From NCBI RefSeq assembly GCF_001886815.1, contig NZ_CP018099.1, positions 3,160,501-3,224,500 of the forward strand: a stretch of 64,000 nucleotides of DNA, given 5' to 3'. Every line of letters starts with the position of its first letter. The stretch's first letter is position 1. The translations under genes and the position numbers were made by a program. Shown piece by piece: positions 34,960 through 43,438 of the stretch. This DNA is from Caldithrix abyssi DSM 13497 (GTDB lineage Bacteria; Calditrichota; Calditrichia; Calditrichales; Calditrichaceae). The notes under the pieces were generated by a model. The model did not search any database and was not told the DNA's origin. It was given only the letters and a program-made list of their open reading frames with translations.

Positions 34960-36216
34960 TTAATTTCTGAAGAGTTCGCGATATTTAGAAATATTGAGGC
35001 GCTGATTGTAAAAAAGGTCTTCCAGCACTAACGCAACGGCGCCCAGAATGGCCGCATTTTCCTTTAATTTGGCCTTTTTCACCTTGACGATGCGACTGGG
35101 GGTACGCAAAATGTCGTGTTTTATCTGATCCTTGATGATTTTTAAAAGCAAGGGGTCGTGGGCAATGGACTGCCCTCCGATGACAACCAGTTCCGGATTG
35201 AGTGTGTTGATAAGATTGGTTAACACCACACCGACTAAAAAGCCGTATTCTTTGACCAGTTGCAAGGCGAGAGGATTGTCATTATGGGCCTCTTCCAGAA
35301 TATAATCGACGCTTAAATTATCGGCGTCCAGATAACCGGCAAACTGTCCTTGCAGTCCGCGTTTTGCCCCTTCCAGAAGCACTTTTTCAGAAAGAATATC
35401 GCCAAAGTTTTTATGGCCGTCGTAAATTAGTTGACAATGACCTTTTTCGCGAATCAGGAAACCGACATCGTAATAACCAACCTCTCCGGCGGAAGCCGAA
35501 ACGCCGCGATGCAGTTCGCCATTAATGATAATACCTGCGCCAACGCCATCGCCGACCCACAAATAGACCATATCGCGCGCTGTTTTTCCCGTGCCAAAAT
35601 GAAACTCACCAAGGCTGATGGCCTTCACGTCATTTTCGACAAAGGTTTCAATTTTATAGCGGCTTTCGTATTTTCCTTTTAAAGGAAAACCAACCCATTT
35701 TTTAAGCGTATCCGACTCCTGAATCTTACCCGTCTTATAATTAACCAGTCCCGGAATGGCGATGCCAATCCCTATGGGTCTGGCTCTTTGCACCCAATCG
35801 ATCTTAAAAAACTTATCGATGTAAGTAAAGGTCTGTTGAACAATTTCTTCCAATGGCGCGCCCGGTTTAAATGAAAAATAATCATTATTGTAAATTTTAG
35901 CGTCCAGATCGCTCAGCGCCACTCTGGCGTGGTCGCGCTTAATTTCGATTCCTATCGCAAAGCCGGAGCGCGGATTGAATTTCAATAAAATGGGTTTGCG
36001 ACCGCCCAGCTTGGTGGAATTGCCCATGCCAATTTCATGAATATATCCCATTTCCAGAAGATTACTGATGATTTCTGAAACGGCAGCCTTCGAAAGCCGG
36101 TAGCGCTTGGCCAGTTCTGCTCGTGAAAGCGGACCGTCGTTTTTAATAAAGCGTAAAATATTTAATTCATTGAATTCGCGAACCAGTTTTGGCCCATATC
36201 CTGCTTCTCTTATCAT
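34960..36216 (-). CDS. ROK-family transcriptional repressor
   Basis: 418 residues with an N-terminal winged helix-turn-helix (about 12-70: NILRFIKNDGPLSRAELAKR, then LSKAAVSEIISNLL) and a ROK sugar-kinase-like domain (VENDVKAISLGEFHFG, GDGVGAGIIINGELHRGVS). The usual zinc motif CxCGxxGC is absent: the corresponding place reads EKGHCQLIYDGHKNF, so its sensing may differ from NagC/XylR. Start is ATG at 36216 after GGGGTAGG; an upstream TTG at 36249 is unlikely because it lies within a palindrome. It is divergent from the DUF4954 gene and may repress both. Confidence 0.87.
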   Translation of the reverse strand: MIREAGYGPKLVREFNELNILRFIKNDGPLSRAELAKRYRLSKAAVSEIISNLLEMGYIHEIGMGNSTKLGGRKPILLKFNPRSGFAIGIEIKRDHARVALSDLDAKIYNNDYFSFKPGAPLEEIVQQTFTYIDKFFKIDWVQRARPIGIGIAIPGLVNYKTGKIQESDTLKKWVGFPLKGKYESRYKIETFVENDVKAISLGEFHFGTGKTARDMVYLWVGDGVGAGIIINGELHRGVSASAGEVGYYDVGFLIREKGHCQLIYDGHKNFGDILSEKVLLEGAKRGLQGQFAGYLDADNLSVDYILEEAHNDNPLALQLVKEYGFLVGVVLTNLINTLNPELVVIGGQSIAHDPLLLKIIKDQIKHDILRTPSRIVKVKKAKLKENAAILGAVALVLEDLFYNQRLNISKYRELFRN

Positions 36217-36234
36217 CCTACCCCTTCTCTTAGT

Positions 36235-36249
36235 TTGTTTGCCAAACAA
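36235..36249. promoter_or_regulatory. Candidate ROK operator TTGTTTGCCAAACAA
   Basis: Perfect 7+1+7 palindrome between the divergent ROK repressor and DUF4954 gene, 19-33 nt upstream of the repressor ATG. With the preceding bases (TTAGTTTGTTTG) its left half resembles the known half-site of Bacillus XylR, another ROK repressor. Binding is inferred, not shown. Confidence 0.6.
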
Positions 36250-36378
36250 TCAATAGTGTTTAAAGATAATATCAAATCCGGTCGAATAAAAGAGTTTTCT
36301 GCAATAAATATTAGATTTTTAAGATTTTTTGTGTTATTATTTGCAAAAATTATCAGTTCGGGAAGGAGTGTACTGCAA

Positions 36379-38550
36379 ATGGACAGGGTGATACTGGATA
36401 AATTAGAAAACTTTAGCATCGATTTTGTGCCCCGCAAATTTCTGGTGGACAAAGAAAATCCCTACCTTTTAAGAAATCGTCAGAGCGATTCAAGCCGCTT
36501 CCGAAACCTTACTTCCAGGGAAATCGAAATCCTGGTCAAACACAACAATTCGGCCGAAAGCTGGGACAGGGTGCTGGTTACAGATCATTTTAATCCCAAC
36601 CTGGTAAAAAATTGTGAGTTCTGGGGCCTGGTGCGCATCGGCGATCTTCAATCGGGCTATCTGGCTTACCACAAATTACGCCTGCCCGTGGGACTTTACA
36701 ACAGCACCATCATCTCCTGCGATTTAGGCGATAATGTGGTTGTGCGGAATGTAAGATATCTATCGCATTACATTATTGGTCATCACACTATTTTATTCAA
36801 TCTGGATGAAATGATCACGGTAGATAACGCCAAGTTCGGGAACGGAATCGTTAAAGAAGGCGAAACAGAGGATGTGCGCATCTGGATTGAACTGGCCAAC
36901 GAGAACGGCAACAGAGCCATTTTGCCCTTTGTGGGCATTTTGCCGGCCGATGCTTACATCTGGTCCAGAAACCGGGCTGACAGGAAATTTCAACAAAAGC
37001 TCAAGGAACTGACCGATAAATTAGGCGATACGCGTCGCGGCTATTACGGCGAGGTGGGAGACCACTGTGTCATTAAAAACAGCCGCATCATCAAAAACGT
37101 TAATTTTGGTTCCTATTGTTACGTAAAAGGCGCCAATAAATTAAAAAACCTAACCATTCAATCCAGCGCCGACGAACCTTCTCAAATTGGTGAAGGCGTG
37201 GAGCTGGTTAACGGAATTATTGGTTACGGGAACAGAATTTTTTACGGGGTTAAAGCGGTACGATTTATTACAGGACGAAATGTTCAGCTAAAATACGGCG
37301 CCCGGCTTTTAAACTCCTTTTTGGGCGATAACTCCACCATCTCCTGTTGCGAGGTGCTCAACAACCTGATCTTTCCCTTCCACGAACAGCACCACAACAA
37401 CTCCTTTTTGATTGCGGCCACCGTTCAGGGGCAGGCCAATATTGCGGCCGGAGCCACCATCGGCTCCAATCACAACTCCCGCGCTCCGGACGGAGAAATC
37501 ATCGCCGAACGCGGGTTTTGGCCAGGGCTGTGCAGTAATTTTAAACACAACAGCTATTTTGCACCCTTTGCCCTGGTTGCCAAGGGTACCTACTACAGCG
37601 AACTAAACATTAAACTGCCCTTTGCCCTGGTGAGTCCTGCAGACAAAGCGAACGAGATCAATATCTATCCCGGCTACTGGTTTAAACACAATATGTACGC
37701 CCTGGCGCGCAACAGCTGGAAATTTAAAAATAGAGACAAACGGGTAATCAAAGAACAGCACATCGAAACGGATTATCTTGCGCCGGACACGGTAGAATCC
37801 ATGATCAGCGGCATAGAAATTCTGCGGCAGGGCATTTGCCAGGCTGCCGGAAAAGAATTTTCCATCGCGGAAATCATCGAACAACAAAACAGTATTGATG
37901 GCAAACTGCAGGTTGTTTTGAATGATTTTGTTTACCACGGAAAAGCCCGTGTGTTAAAGCCGGCTCAGGGACTGCATCTTTATTATCAAATGATCGCCTA
38001 TTACGGCGGGCTGGCCTTGTACGAATTTTTGAAAACGCAGTCGTTTAAATCCGAAAAAGAACTGGCGGCCGCTTTACAAGAACGCTTAACCGAACATCAC
38101 CGAAAGTGGGTCAATTTAGGCGGACAACTGGTTCCGGCAGCAGAGGTGCAAAAATTAATCGACGATATTAAATCCGGTTTGCTCGATTCCTGGCAAAAAA
38201 TTCATGAGCGGTACGACCGGTTGTGGGAAGCATATCCACGGCAAAAATGGTCGCATGCTGTTTACAGTCTTTTAGACCTGTATGAAATTACGCCCCATGA
38301 TCTGACCTTTGAACGGCTGCGCAAAATTTTAAAGCATGTGAAAGAAATAGCCGGACAACTATTAAAAAACGCCTTTAAATCCAGAGAAAAGGATTACACC
38401 AATCCATATCGTAAAATGACCTATGAGAATGAGCAGGAGATGGAAGCGGTTCTGGGTAAAATCGAGGACAACAGCTTTTTAGTGGAGTTTGAAAACGAAG
38501 TCAAAGAAATGCAGCAACAAATTGACGGAATTCTCGCCAAATTGGTTTGA
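36379..38550 (+). CDS. DUF4954 family protein (left-handed beta-helix)
   Basis: 723 residues, cytosolic (no signal peptide or membrane segment). The N-terminal half is mostly short turns with N-G-V/I-type repeats (GVELVNGIIGYGNRIFYGVK, VRFITGRNVQLKYGARLLN), typical of hexapeptide left-handed beta-helix proteins. HHNNSFLIAATVQGQANIAAGATIGSNHNSR and NFKHNSYFAPFALVAKGTY follow; the C-terminus (about 530-720) is helical. The pattern matches DUF4954, an uncharacterised family I associate with Bacteroidota and spirochaetes. A nucleotide-sugar or acyl transferase is one possibility from the fold, but no catalytic site is established. Start is ATG at 36379, 10 nt after AGGAG. It is followed by a LOG gene. 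Confidence 0.8.
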   Translation: MDRVILDKLENFSIDFVPRKFLVDKENPYLLRNRQSDSSRFRNLTSREIEILVKHNNSAESWDRVLVTDHFNPNLVKNCEFWGLVRIGDLQSGYLAYHKLRLPVGLYNSTIISCDLGDNVVVRNVRYLSHYIIGHHTILFNLDEMITVDNAKFGNGIVKEGETEDVRIWIELANENGNRAILPFVGILPADAYIWSRNRADRKFQQKLKELTDKLGDTRRGYYGEVGDHCVIKNSRIIKNVNFGSYCYVKGANKLKNLTIQSSADEPSQIGEGVELVNGIIGYGNRIFYGVKAVRFITGRNVQLKYGARLLNSFLGDNSTISCCEVLNNLIFPFHEQHHNNSFLIAATVQGQANIAAGATIGSNHNSRAPDGEIIAERGFWPGLCSNFKHNSYFAPFALVAKGTYYSELNIKLPFALVSPADKANEINIYPGYWFKHNMYALARNSWKFKNRDKRVIKEQHIETDYLAPDTVESMISGIEILRQGICQAAGKEFSIAEIIEQQNSIDGKLQVVLNDFVYHGKARVLKPAQGLHLYYQMIAYYGGLALYEFLKTQSFKSEKELAAALQERLTEHHRKWVNLGGQLVPAAEVQKLIDDIKSGLLDSWQKIHERYDRLWEAYPRQKWSHAVYSLLDLYEITPHDLTFERLRKILKHVKEIAGQLLKNAFKSREKDYTNPYRKMTYENEQEMEAVLGKIEDNSFLVEFENEVKEMQQQIDGILAKLV

Positions 38551-38580
38551 AGAGGACATACATTATGAAGGAGAATGGAA

Positions 38581-39441
38581 ATGGCTACCAACAGAAAAAA
38601 ACCGGAAAAAGCATATAAAAATCTTCAATTTTTAACCAGTCCGGAGGCGCGTCCCATCCGCATTCTGGCTGAATTCACTGAGCCCAGCGTTCGCTTTCGT
38701 AAATTTGGCATTCACAGCACCGTTGTATTTTTTGGTTCGGCGCGCGTCAGGCCGCACGATGTGGCCAAAAAGGAATTAAAAGTCATTGCGGATGCGTACG
38801 AGGAACACCCCTCCGAAGAGCTGGAAAAAGAACTGTCTGCTGCCAGGTTACGCCTGCGCCTTTCCAAATATTACGAAGACGCCACAGAGCTGGCCCGGCT
38901 GCTCACCGAATGGGCCATCGAAAAAGGCAACGGAAAGCAGGCCCTTTATGTTTGCACCGGCGGCGGACCGGGCATTATGGAAGCGGCCAATAAAGGCGCC
39001 TATCTGGCAGGCGGTAAATCCATCGGCCTTAACATCTCTCTTCCACATGAACAGGAACCCAATCCTTACATTTCTGAAGAATTGGGTTTTGAATTTCACT
39101 ATTTTTTCATGCGTAAATACTGGCTGGTATATCTTTCTAAAGCGTTGATTATTTTTCCGGGCGGCTTTGGTACGCTGGATGAGTTAATGGAAGTATTGAC
39201 CTTACTACAAACCGGCAAGATCCACCGACCGCTGCCTATTGTCGTTTTCGGGCAGGATTACTGGCAGGAAATCATCGACTTTGAAGCCATGGCCCGCTGG
39301 GGAACCATTGCTTTCAATGATCTTAACTTTTTTAAATTCGTGAATTCAGCGGAAGAAGGATTTCATTACTTAAAAAAACATCTTGAAAAATGGGTAACCA
39401 GCGACCTGGATCCTGAAAATGAAGTCAGGTTTTCACGGTAG
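38581..39441 (+). CDS. LOG-family protein (Rossmann, lysine-decarboxylase-like)
   Basis: 286 residues of the LOG/TIGR00730 group. The motifs CTGGGPGIMEAANKGAYLAG and PGGFGTLDELMEVLTLLQTGK (PGGxGTxxE, about 185-205) are present, the sites for a nucleoside monophosphate in LOG phosphoribohydrolases. An N-terminal extension (about 1-90, including FFGSARVRPHD) is longer than in plant LOG. Family members cleave nucleotide 5'-monophosphates, sometimes cytokinin-like; the substrate here is unknown. ATG at 38581 is 7 nt after AAGGAG; the ATG at 38575 is too close. It is 30 nt after the DUF4954 gene. Confidence 0.88.
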   Translation: MATNRKKPEKAYKNLQFLTSPEARPIRILAEFTEPSVRFRKFGIHSTVVFFGSARVRPHDVAKKELKVIADAYEEHPSEELEKELSAARLRLRLSKYYEDATELARLLTEWAIEKGNGKQALYVCTGGGPGIMEAANKGAYLAGGKSIGLNISLPHEQEPNPYISEELGFEFHYFFMRKYWLVYLSKALIIFPGGFGTLDELMEVLTLLQTGKIHRPLPIVVFGQDYWQEIIDFEAMARWGTIAFNDLNFFKFVNSAEEGFHYLKKHLEKWVTSDLDPENEVRFSR

Positions 39442-39466
39442 GAGGCGGCATTATTTGCGGGCCGAA

Positions 39467-40399
39467 TTATTCCGATTGGTTTTTACCGTTCTGGTATGAC
39501 CAGCGTTTTTTATCTCTGAAGTCTTCGCCCCAGTGTAATTTGCTGCGCAGGGTCTCGTAAAAACTTTTATCCTGCATTTTAACCAGTTTTACCACAAAGG
39601 GGGCGCGACTCAATTTAAATCGCGTACCGTTGGGAAAGCTCTTCATCAACTGGCCGTCGCGAAACAATTTGATCTCTTTAAACTCGGTATAAACGGTTAA
39701 CATGATGGTGCTGTTGTCCGGCACCACCACCGGCCGATTGGTTAAAGAATGCGGGCAAATGGGATTGACAATAAAAACATTGGTTTCGGGCACGACGATC
39801 GGTCCGCCGGCCGAGAGCGAATACGCCGTAGAACCCGTGGGCGTGGAGATGATTAAGGCATCGGCAATGTAAGAGTTAAGCAGTTTGCCATCTACCCGCG
39901 TCACGATTTCAATCACTCTTGAAAAGCCTGCCTTATCGACCACAAAATCGTTAAAGGCAAAGTATTTTTCATCGCTATCCAACACTTCACACTGCAGTAG
40001 CGATCTTCTTTCGACCACGCAGGCGCCGTTCAAAAAATTTTCCACATGCTGGATGACCTCTTCGGGCGACGTTTCGGCTAAAAATCCCAGTCCGCCCAGG
40101 TTCACGCCCATGATGGGAATCTGTCGTCGGCCAATAAACTGCACAGAGCGTAAAATCGTACCATCGCCGCCCAGAGCCAGAATTAAATCGGCGCTTTCGA
40201 TAATCTTTTGCACAGGCTGTATTTTTAAATAGGGAAATTGCCCCTCCCGAATGAAAGGCGAATCGAAAGAACAAAGTAATACAGAAATTTCCCGGGCGGA
40301 ATTTTCTTTTTTCCAGTCATCTAAAATTTTGAGAGGGATTAAAATTTGTTCTTTACGCGGATTGACTAAAATGCCAATGGTAACGGGTTTCTTTTCCAT
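39467..40399 (-). CDS. nadK: NAD kinase
   Basis: 310-residue cytosolic kinase making NADP+ from NAD+. Motifs: LILALGGDGTILRSVQF (GGDG, about 75-80), GVNLGGLGFLAE, and DALIISTPTGSTAYSLSAGGPI (about 180-201). It overlaps the xseB stop by one base (TAATG), so the xseA-xseB-nadK genes are translationally coupled. It converges with the LOG gene. Confidence 0.95.
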   Translation of the reverse strand: MEKKPVTIGILVNPRKEQILIPLKILDDWKKENSAREISVLLCSFDSPFIREGQFPYLKIQPVQKIIESADLILALGGDGTILRSVQFIGRRQIPIMGVNLGGLGFLAETSPEEVIQHVENFLNGACVVERRSLLQCEVLDSDEKYFAFNDFVVDKAGFSRVIEIVTRVDGKLLNSYIADALIISTPTGSTAYSLSAGGPIVVPETNVFIVNPICPHSLTNRPVVVPDNSTIMLTVYTEFKEIKLFRDGQLMKSFPNGTRFKLSRAPFVVKLVKMQDKSFYETLRSKLHWGEDFRDKKRWSYQNGKNQSE

Positions 40400-40620
40400 T
40401 ACAAATCACTTGAATTAAAATTACCGTCGCCGTCTTGCGAAAGTTTTTTGACTTTGGTTTCCGCCTCGTTTAATTTTTGCAGGCAAAACTGAACCAGTTT
40501 CTGGCCTTCCTCAAAAGCTTTGATGCTTTTGTCCAGCGAAATTTCACCGCTCTCTAATTTTCCGACAATTTCTTCCAGGCGCGCTAAGGCCTCTTCGAAT
40601 GTCATTTTTTTTGCTGCCAT
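40399..40620 (-). CDS. xseB: Exodeoxyribonuclease VII small subunit
   Basis: 73 residues with the XseB pattern MTFEEALARLEEIVGKLESG, then ISLDKSIKAFEEGQKLVQFC. It forms a complex with XseA that degrades single-stranded DNA. Start and stop each overlap neighbours by one base. Confidence 0.93.
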   Translation of the reverse strand: MAAKKMTFEEALARLEEIVGKLESGEISLDKSIKAFEEGQKLVQFCLQKLNEAETKVKKLSQDGDGNFNSSDL

Positions 40621-41828
40621 TACTTCCCTTTTACTACTTTGGTAACCCTACCCAGAATTTCCCCTTTAAACAATTCCGTCCGGATTTCCTCACCGCTTTT
40701 GACCATGGCGGCATCTTTTAATACCTGCCCGTTAATATAGCTAATACTGTAACCTCTTTCCAGCACTTTTTTAGGATTTAAATTCAAAAGACGCAAATTT
40801 ATCTGTTCCAGATGTCGTTTATGGGCGCTTACGTTTTGTTCGTAATTTCTGATCAGTTGATTGGTTAGTTCATCAACGCGGTAGGCGTATTGATGCAGAA
40901 TGTCTTCCAGGCGCCGCAATCCGTAGCTGCGGCGAATGCTTTCCAGCTGCTGTTTGTGCCGCTCAATTTTCAGCACAACGGCCCGTTTTAATCTTTGACC
41001 GTAAAGCAGAATACTTTGTTTGATTTCGTTGAAATCGGGCACGGCCAATTCTGCCGCTGCCGAGGGCGTCGGCGCGCGCAGGTCGGCCACAAAGTCGGCA
41101 ATGGTGTAGTCGATTTCATGCCCGACCGCCGAAATAACAGGAATCTTTGAGTCGAAAATGGCGCGGGCGACCGTTTCTTCATTAAAGGCCCACAGGTCTT
41201 CCAGCGAGCCGCCTCCCCGCCCGACAATCAGCACGTCCACCTTGCCATATTCATTAAATTCCTTAATGGCTCTGGCAATATCTCTGGCCGCCCCCTCGCC
41301 CTGAACCTGCACCGGCCGTAAAATAATTTGCACATGAGGCGCACGCCGGCTTAAAACATTAATAATGTCTTTGATGGCCGCCCCCGTATCAGAGGTAACC
41401 ACGCCCACGCGCAACGGAAATTTAGGTATGGGCTTTTTAAATTTTGAATCAAACAGCCCCTCGGCCGCTAACTGCTTTTTCAGACGTTCAAACTCCATTT
41501 GTAGGCGCCCTATACCGGCCGGCTGGATGTGAATGATATCGAAGTTGTAACGCCCGCTGCGTTCAAATACACGCACATTGCCCAGAGCCTGGACATGCAT
41601 TCCGTCTTCCAGTTTAAAGTCGATATTGAACACACGCGAACGCCAGATAACTGCCGAAATTTGTGCCTGCTCATCTTTAAGCGTAAAATAATAATGGCCC
41701 GAAGAATGCGCCTTAAAGTTGGAAACTTCTCCTTCGAGCCAGATAGTGGGAATGTTTTCTTCTAAGAGTTTTTTTATGGTGTGCGTTAATTCGCTAACAC
41801 TAAATATGTGCGTATCTTCTGTCCACAT
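40620..41828 (-). CDS. xseA: Exodeoxyribonuclease VII large subunit
   Basis: 402 residues: an N-terminal OB fold (VSELTHTIKKLLEENIPTIW, then VSNFKAHSSGHYYFTLKD), the catalytic domain with RVGVVTSDTGAAIKDIINVL, VDVLIVGRGGGSLEDLWAFN and VISAVGHEIDYTIADFVADL (in part), RAPTPSAAAELAV, and a coiled-coil C-terminus that binds XseB. It is downstream of the mS38-like gene, separated by a terminator. Confidence 0.96.
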   Translation of the reverse strand: MWTEDTHIFSVSELTHTIKKLLEENIPTIWLEGEVSNFKAHSSGHYYFTLKDEQAQISAVIWRSRVFNIDFKLEDGMHVQALGNVRVFERSGRYNFDIIHIQPAGIGRLQMEFERLKKQLAAEGLFDSKFKKPIPKFPLRVGVVTSDTGAAIKDIINVLSRRAPHVQIILRPVQVQGEGAARDIARAIKEFNEYGKVDVLIVGRGGGSLEDLWAFNEETVARAIFDSKIPVISAVGHEIDYTIADFVADLRAPTPSAAAELAVPDFNEIKQSILLYGQRLKRAVVLKIERHKQQLESIRRSYGLRRLEDILHQYAYRVDELTNQLIRNYEQNVSAHKRHLEQINLRLLNLNPKKVLERGYSISYINGQVLKDAAMVKSGEEIRTELFKGEILGRVTKVVKGK

Positions 41829-41851
41829 CTATCAGCCTGTATTAGCTAAAA

Positions 41852-41880
41852 TAAAAAGGCTCATGGTCGATGAACCTTTT
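41852..41880 (-). terminator. Terminator of the mS38-like gene
   Basis: Minus-strand AAAGGTTCAT and ATGAGCCTTT form a 10-bp stem with one G-U pair around a 5-nt loop, then Ts. It overlaps the stop codon of the small gene and precedes xseA. Confidence 0.8.
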
Positions 41881-41974
41881 AACGGATCTTCTTTTTATGA
41901 CGATTTTTTCTTAAACGTTTTTTCCTTTTGTGCGTCGCCATCTTTGCGCGTTTTCTCTTCCGTCCACAAGGCAT
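41879..41974 (-). CDS. mS38/AURKAIP1-COX24-like small basic protein
   Basis: 31 residues: MPCGRKRKRAKMATHKRKKR then LRKNRHKKKIR. Sixteen are Lys or Arg. This is the short form of the AURKAIP1/COX24 domain, found as a ribosome-associated protein in Bacteroidota-related bacteria and in mitochondria as mS38. Start is ATG at 41974, 10 nt after AAGGAG. It lies between xseA and the zinc-ribbon/TPR gene. Identity rests on the HKRKKRLRKNRHKK core, which is short but distinctive. Confidence 0.82.
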   Translation of the reverse strand: MPCGRKRKRAKMATHKRKKRLRKNRHKKKIR

Positions 41975-41998
41975 GTTTAATGGTCTCCTTTCGTTTTG

Positions 41999-42706
41999 TT
42001 AGGACTTATTTAACCTCTTTTTCGCTTCTTCGATAAATTGCTTTACTGTTGTCGCTTCTTTAGACTCGGGATAGACTTTTATTAATTTTTCCCAGGTAAT
42101 AATTGCATTCTGAAATTTATTTAAATTGTACTCAATAACGCCCTTGTTATAAAGCCCCAGGCGATGGTCTGGCTCCAGCTTTAAAGCTTCATCCACATAC
42201 ATCAACGCCGAATCGAGCTTTGCCAGGTTAAAGTAAGACACCCCAATATCAATAAATACTTCGGGCGTTTTTACCTGATGCTCTATCGCCTTTTTGTAGT
42301 AGATTTTTGCCAGATCAAAACGACCAATGTCAAAATAACTATTCGCCAGATGCACCATCAACTGGCCGTTTTCCGGTTCTTGTTTTAGCCTATCTTTAAG
42401 CTCCTGAATCTGGCGCATTTTTTCCATATCCGGATGATTCTGCTCCATAGGAGAACCCTGGCGCTGCATTTGCGAAGACATCCTTGATTTTAAAGTTTCT
42501 CGATTGCTGCTTAAAATTAAAAGCACCACAATAAGAGAAAAAATAAACGTTGCGCTCAGGGCAACTATTGCTTTGCGGCTTAATCCCCCCTCGCTTACAG
42601 GGGCGGCCTTTAAATTGTCTTTAATTTTCGCCCCGCATTTCGGACAAAAATTGGCGTCCTCAACAATATGGGCGCCGCATTCCGGACATTTAATCTTTTT
42701 ATCTAT
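41999..42706 (-). CDS. Zinc-ribbon, membrane-anchored TPR protein, likely AUA start
   Basis: 235 residues. Residues 6-28 form a zinc ribbon (CPECGAHIVEDANFCPKCG), 50-70 a transmembrane helix (AIVALSATFIFSLIVVLLIL), and about 100-235 TPR repeats (MVHLANSYFDIGRFDLAKIYYKKAI in part, then VFIDIGVSYFNLAKLDSALMY). The first in-frame ATG, GTG or TTG lies inside the membrane helix, so the ribbon must use another start. An in-frame TAA lies just before, and only AGG-AGG-CAG-GCT-ATA-GAT separates it. AGGAGG sits 6 nt before ATA at 42706, the best start. It precedes the mS38-like gene. Confidence 0.78.
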   Translation of the reverse strand: MDKKIKCPECGAHIVEDANFCPKCGAKIKDNLKAAPVSEGGLSRKAIVALSATFIFSLIVVLLILSSNRETLKSRMSSQMQRQGSPMEQNHPDMEKMRQIQELKDRLKQEPENGQLMVHLANSYFDIGRFDLAKIYYKKAIEHQVKTPEVFIDIGVSYFNLAKLDSALMYVDEALKLEPDHRLGLYNKGVIEYNLNKFQNAIITWEKLIKVYPESKEATTVKQFIEEAKKRLNKS

Positions 42707-43012
42707 AGCCTGCCTCCTTTATATTAAAAAATCAGCTAACAATTTTAATATTTTTAAGCGTTAATGTCAATTTTAATTTTAAATAATAGAATTCGCCCTA
42801 AAAAGGGGAGAACCGTCATTTGGAACGAAGAGAAAAATCTTATAACGGCAATAAAAACAATCTTACTTTTCAAGGATTCTCTTACTGGAATACTAAAAAA
42901 TCCTTTTTAGCCTGACATCATAATTTTTTGATTTTTAATTAATTAATCTCTAAGGAGAAAAAACGCATCCTGAGAACCTTTAATTCAATCATGCGTAAGC
43001 GGGCCTTTCCAT

Positions 43013-43318
43013 GTCATTCCCGCCCCCCCACCGTCATTCCCTCGCAAGCAGGAATCCCTGACACACCAGCCAGTCATTCCTGCGCAAGCGGGAATCCCTT
43101 TCACCTTTGCACGTCAACCAGTCATTCCTGCGAACGCAGGAATCCCATCCCTCCTTCAGGGGATTCCGGCTCTCGCTGCGCTCGGCCGGAATGACACCAG
43201 GCAGTCATTCCCGCGCAAGCGGGAATCCCCTCCCACCTTTCCACGTCATTCCCGCGCAAGCGGGATTCCCTTTCACTTTGCAGTGGATTCCGACTGTCGC
43301 TCCGTTCAGAAAGACAGC
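43013..43318. repeat. Dispersed hairpin repeats of the ATTCC(C/T)GCG family, second site
   Basis: At least five GTCATTCC...GGAATCCC palindromes, with the CGCGCAAGCG, CTCGCAAGCA and TGCGAACGCA loop variants, spaced less regularly than at 14822. They are joined to GATTCCGGCTCTCGCTGCG and to TCGGCCGGAATGACA, the same partner repeat. Confidence 0.85.
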
Positions 43319-43320
43319 CC

Positions 43321-43340
43321 GTTGACCATTCAACCATTCA
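43321..43340. repeat. 8-bp minisatellite, inverted remnant copy 4
   Basis: GTTGACCATTCAACCATTCA: two to three units of the reverse complement of GTTGAATG at the end of the palindrome array. Confidence 0.65.
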
Positions 43341-43438
43341 CCTCTTACACCCTTAACTCTACTAACCCGCTTAAAAGAATAGAAAATACCATAAAATTTA
43401 GTTAGATTAATCAAAACAAAACAAAAAAACAGCAACAG

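Larger units (their letters stand above)
42707..43438. other. Intergenic region with palindromic repeats upstream of uvrC
   Basis: About 730 bases. The first 300 are AT-rich with no gene; the rest is the repeat array at 43013-43318 and a GTTGAAT remnant. No gene is supported: the open frames here are repeat translations. Confidence 0.75.
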
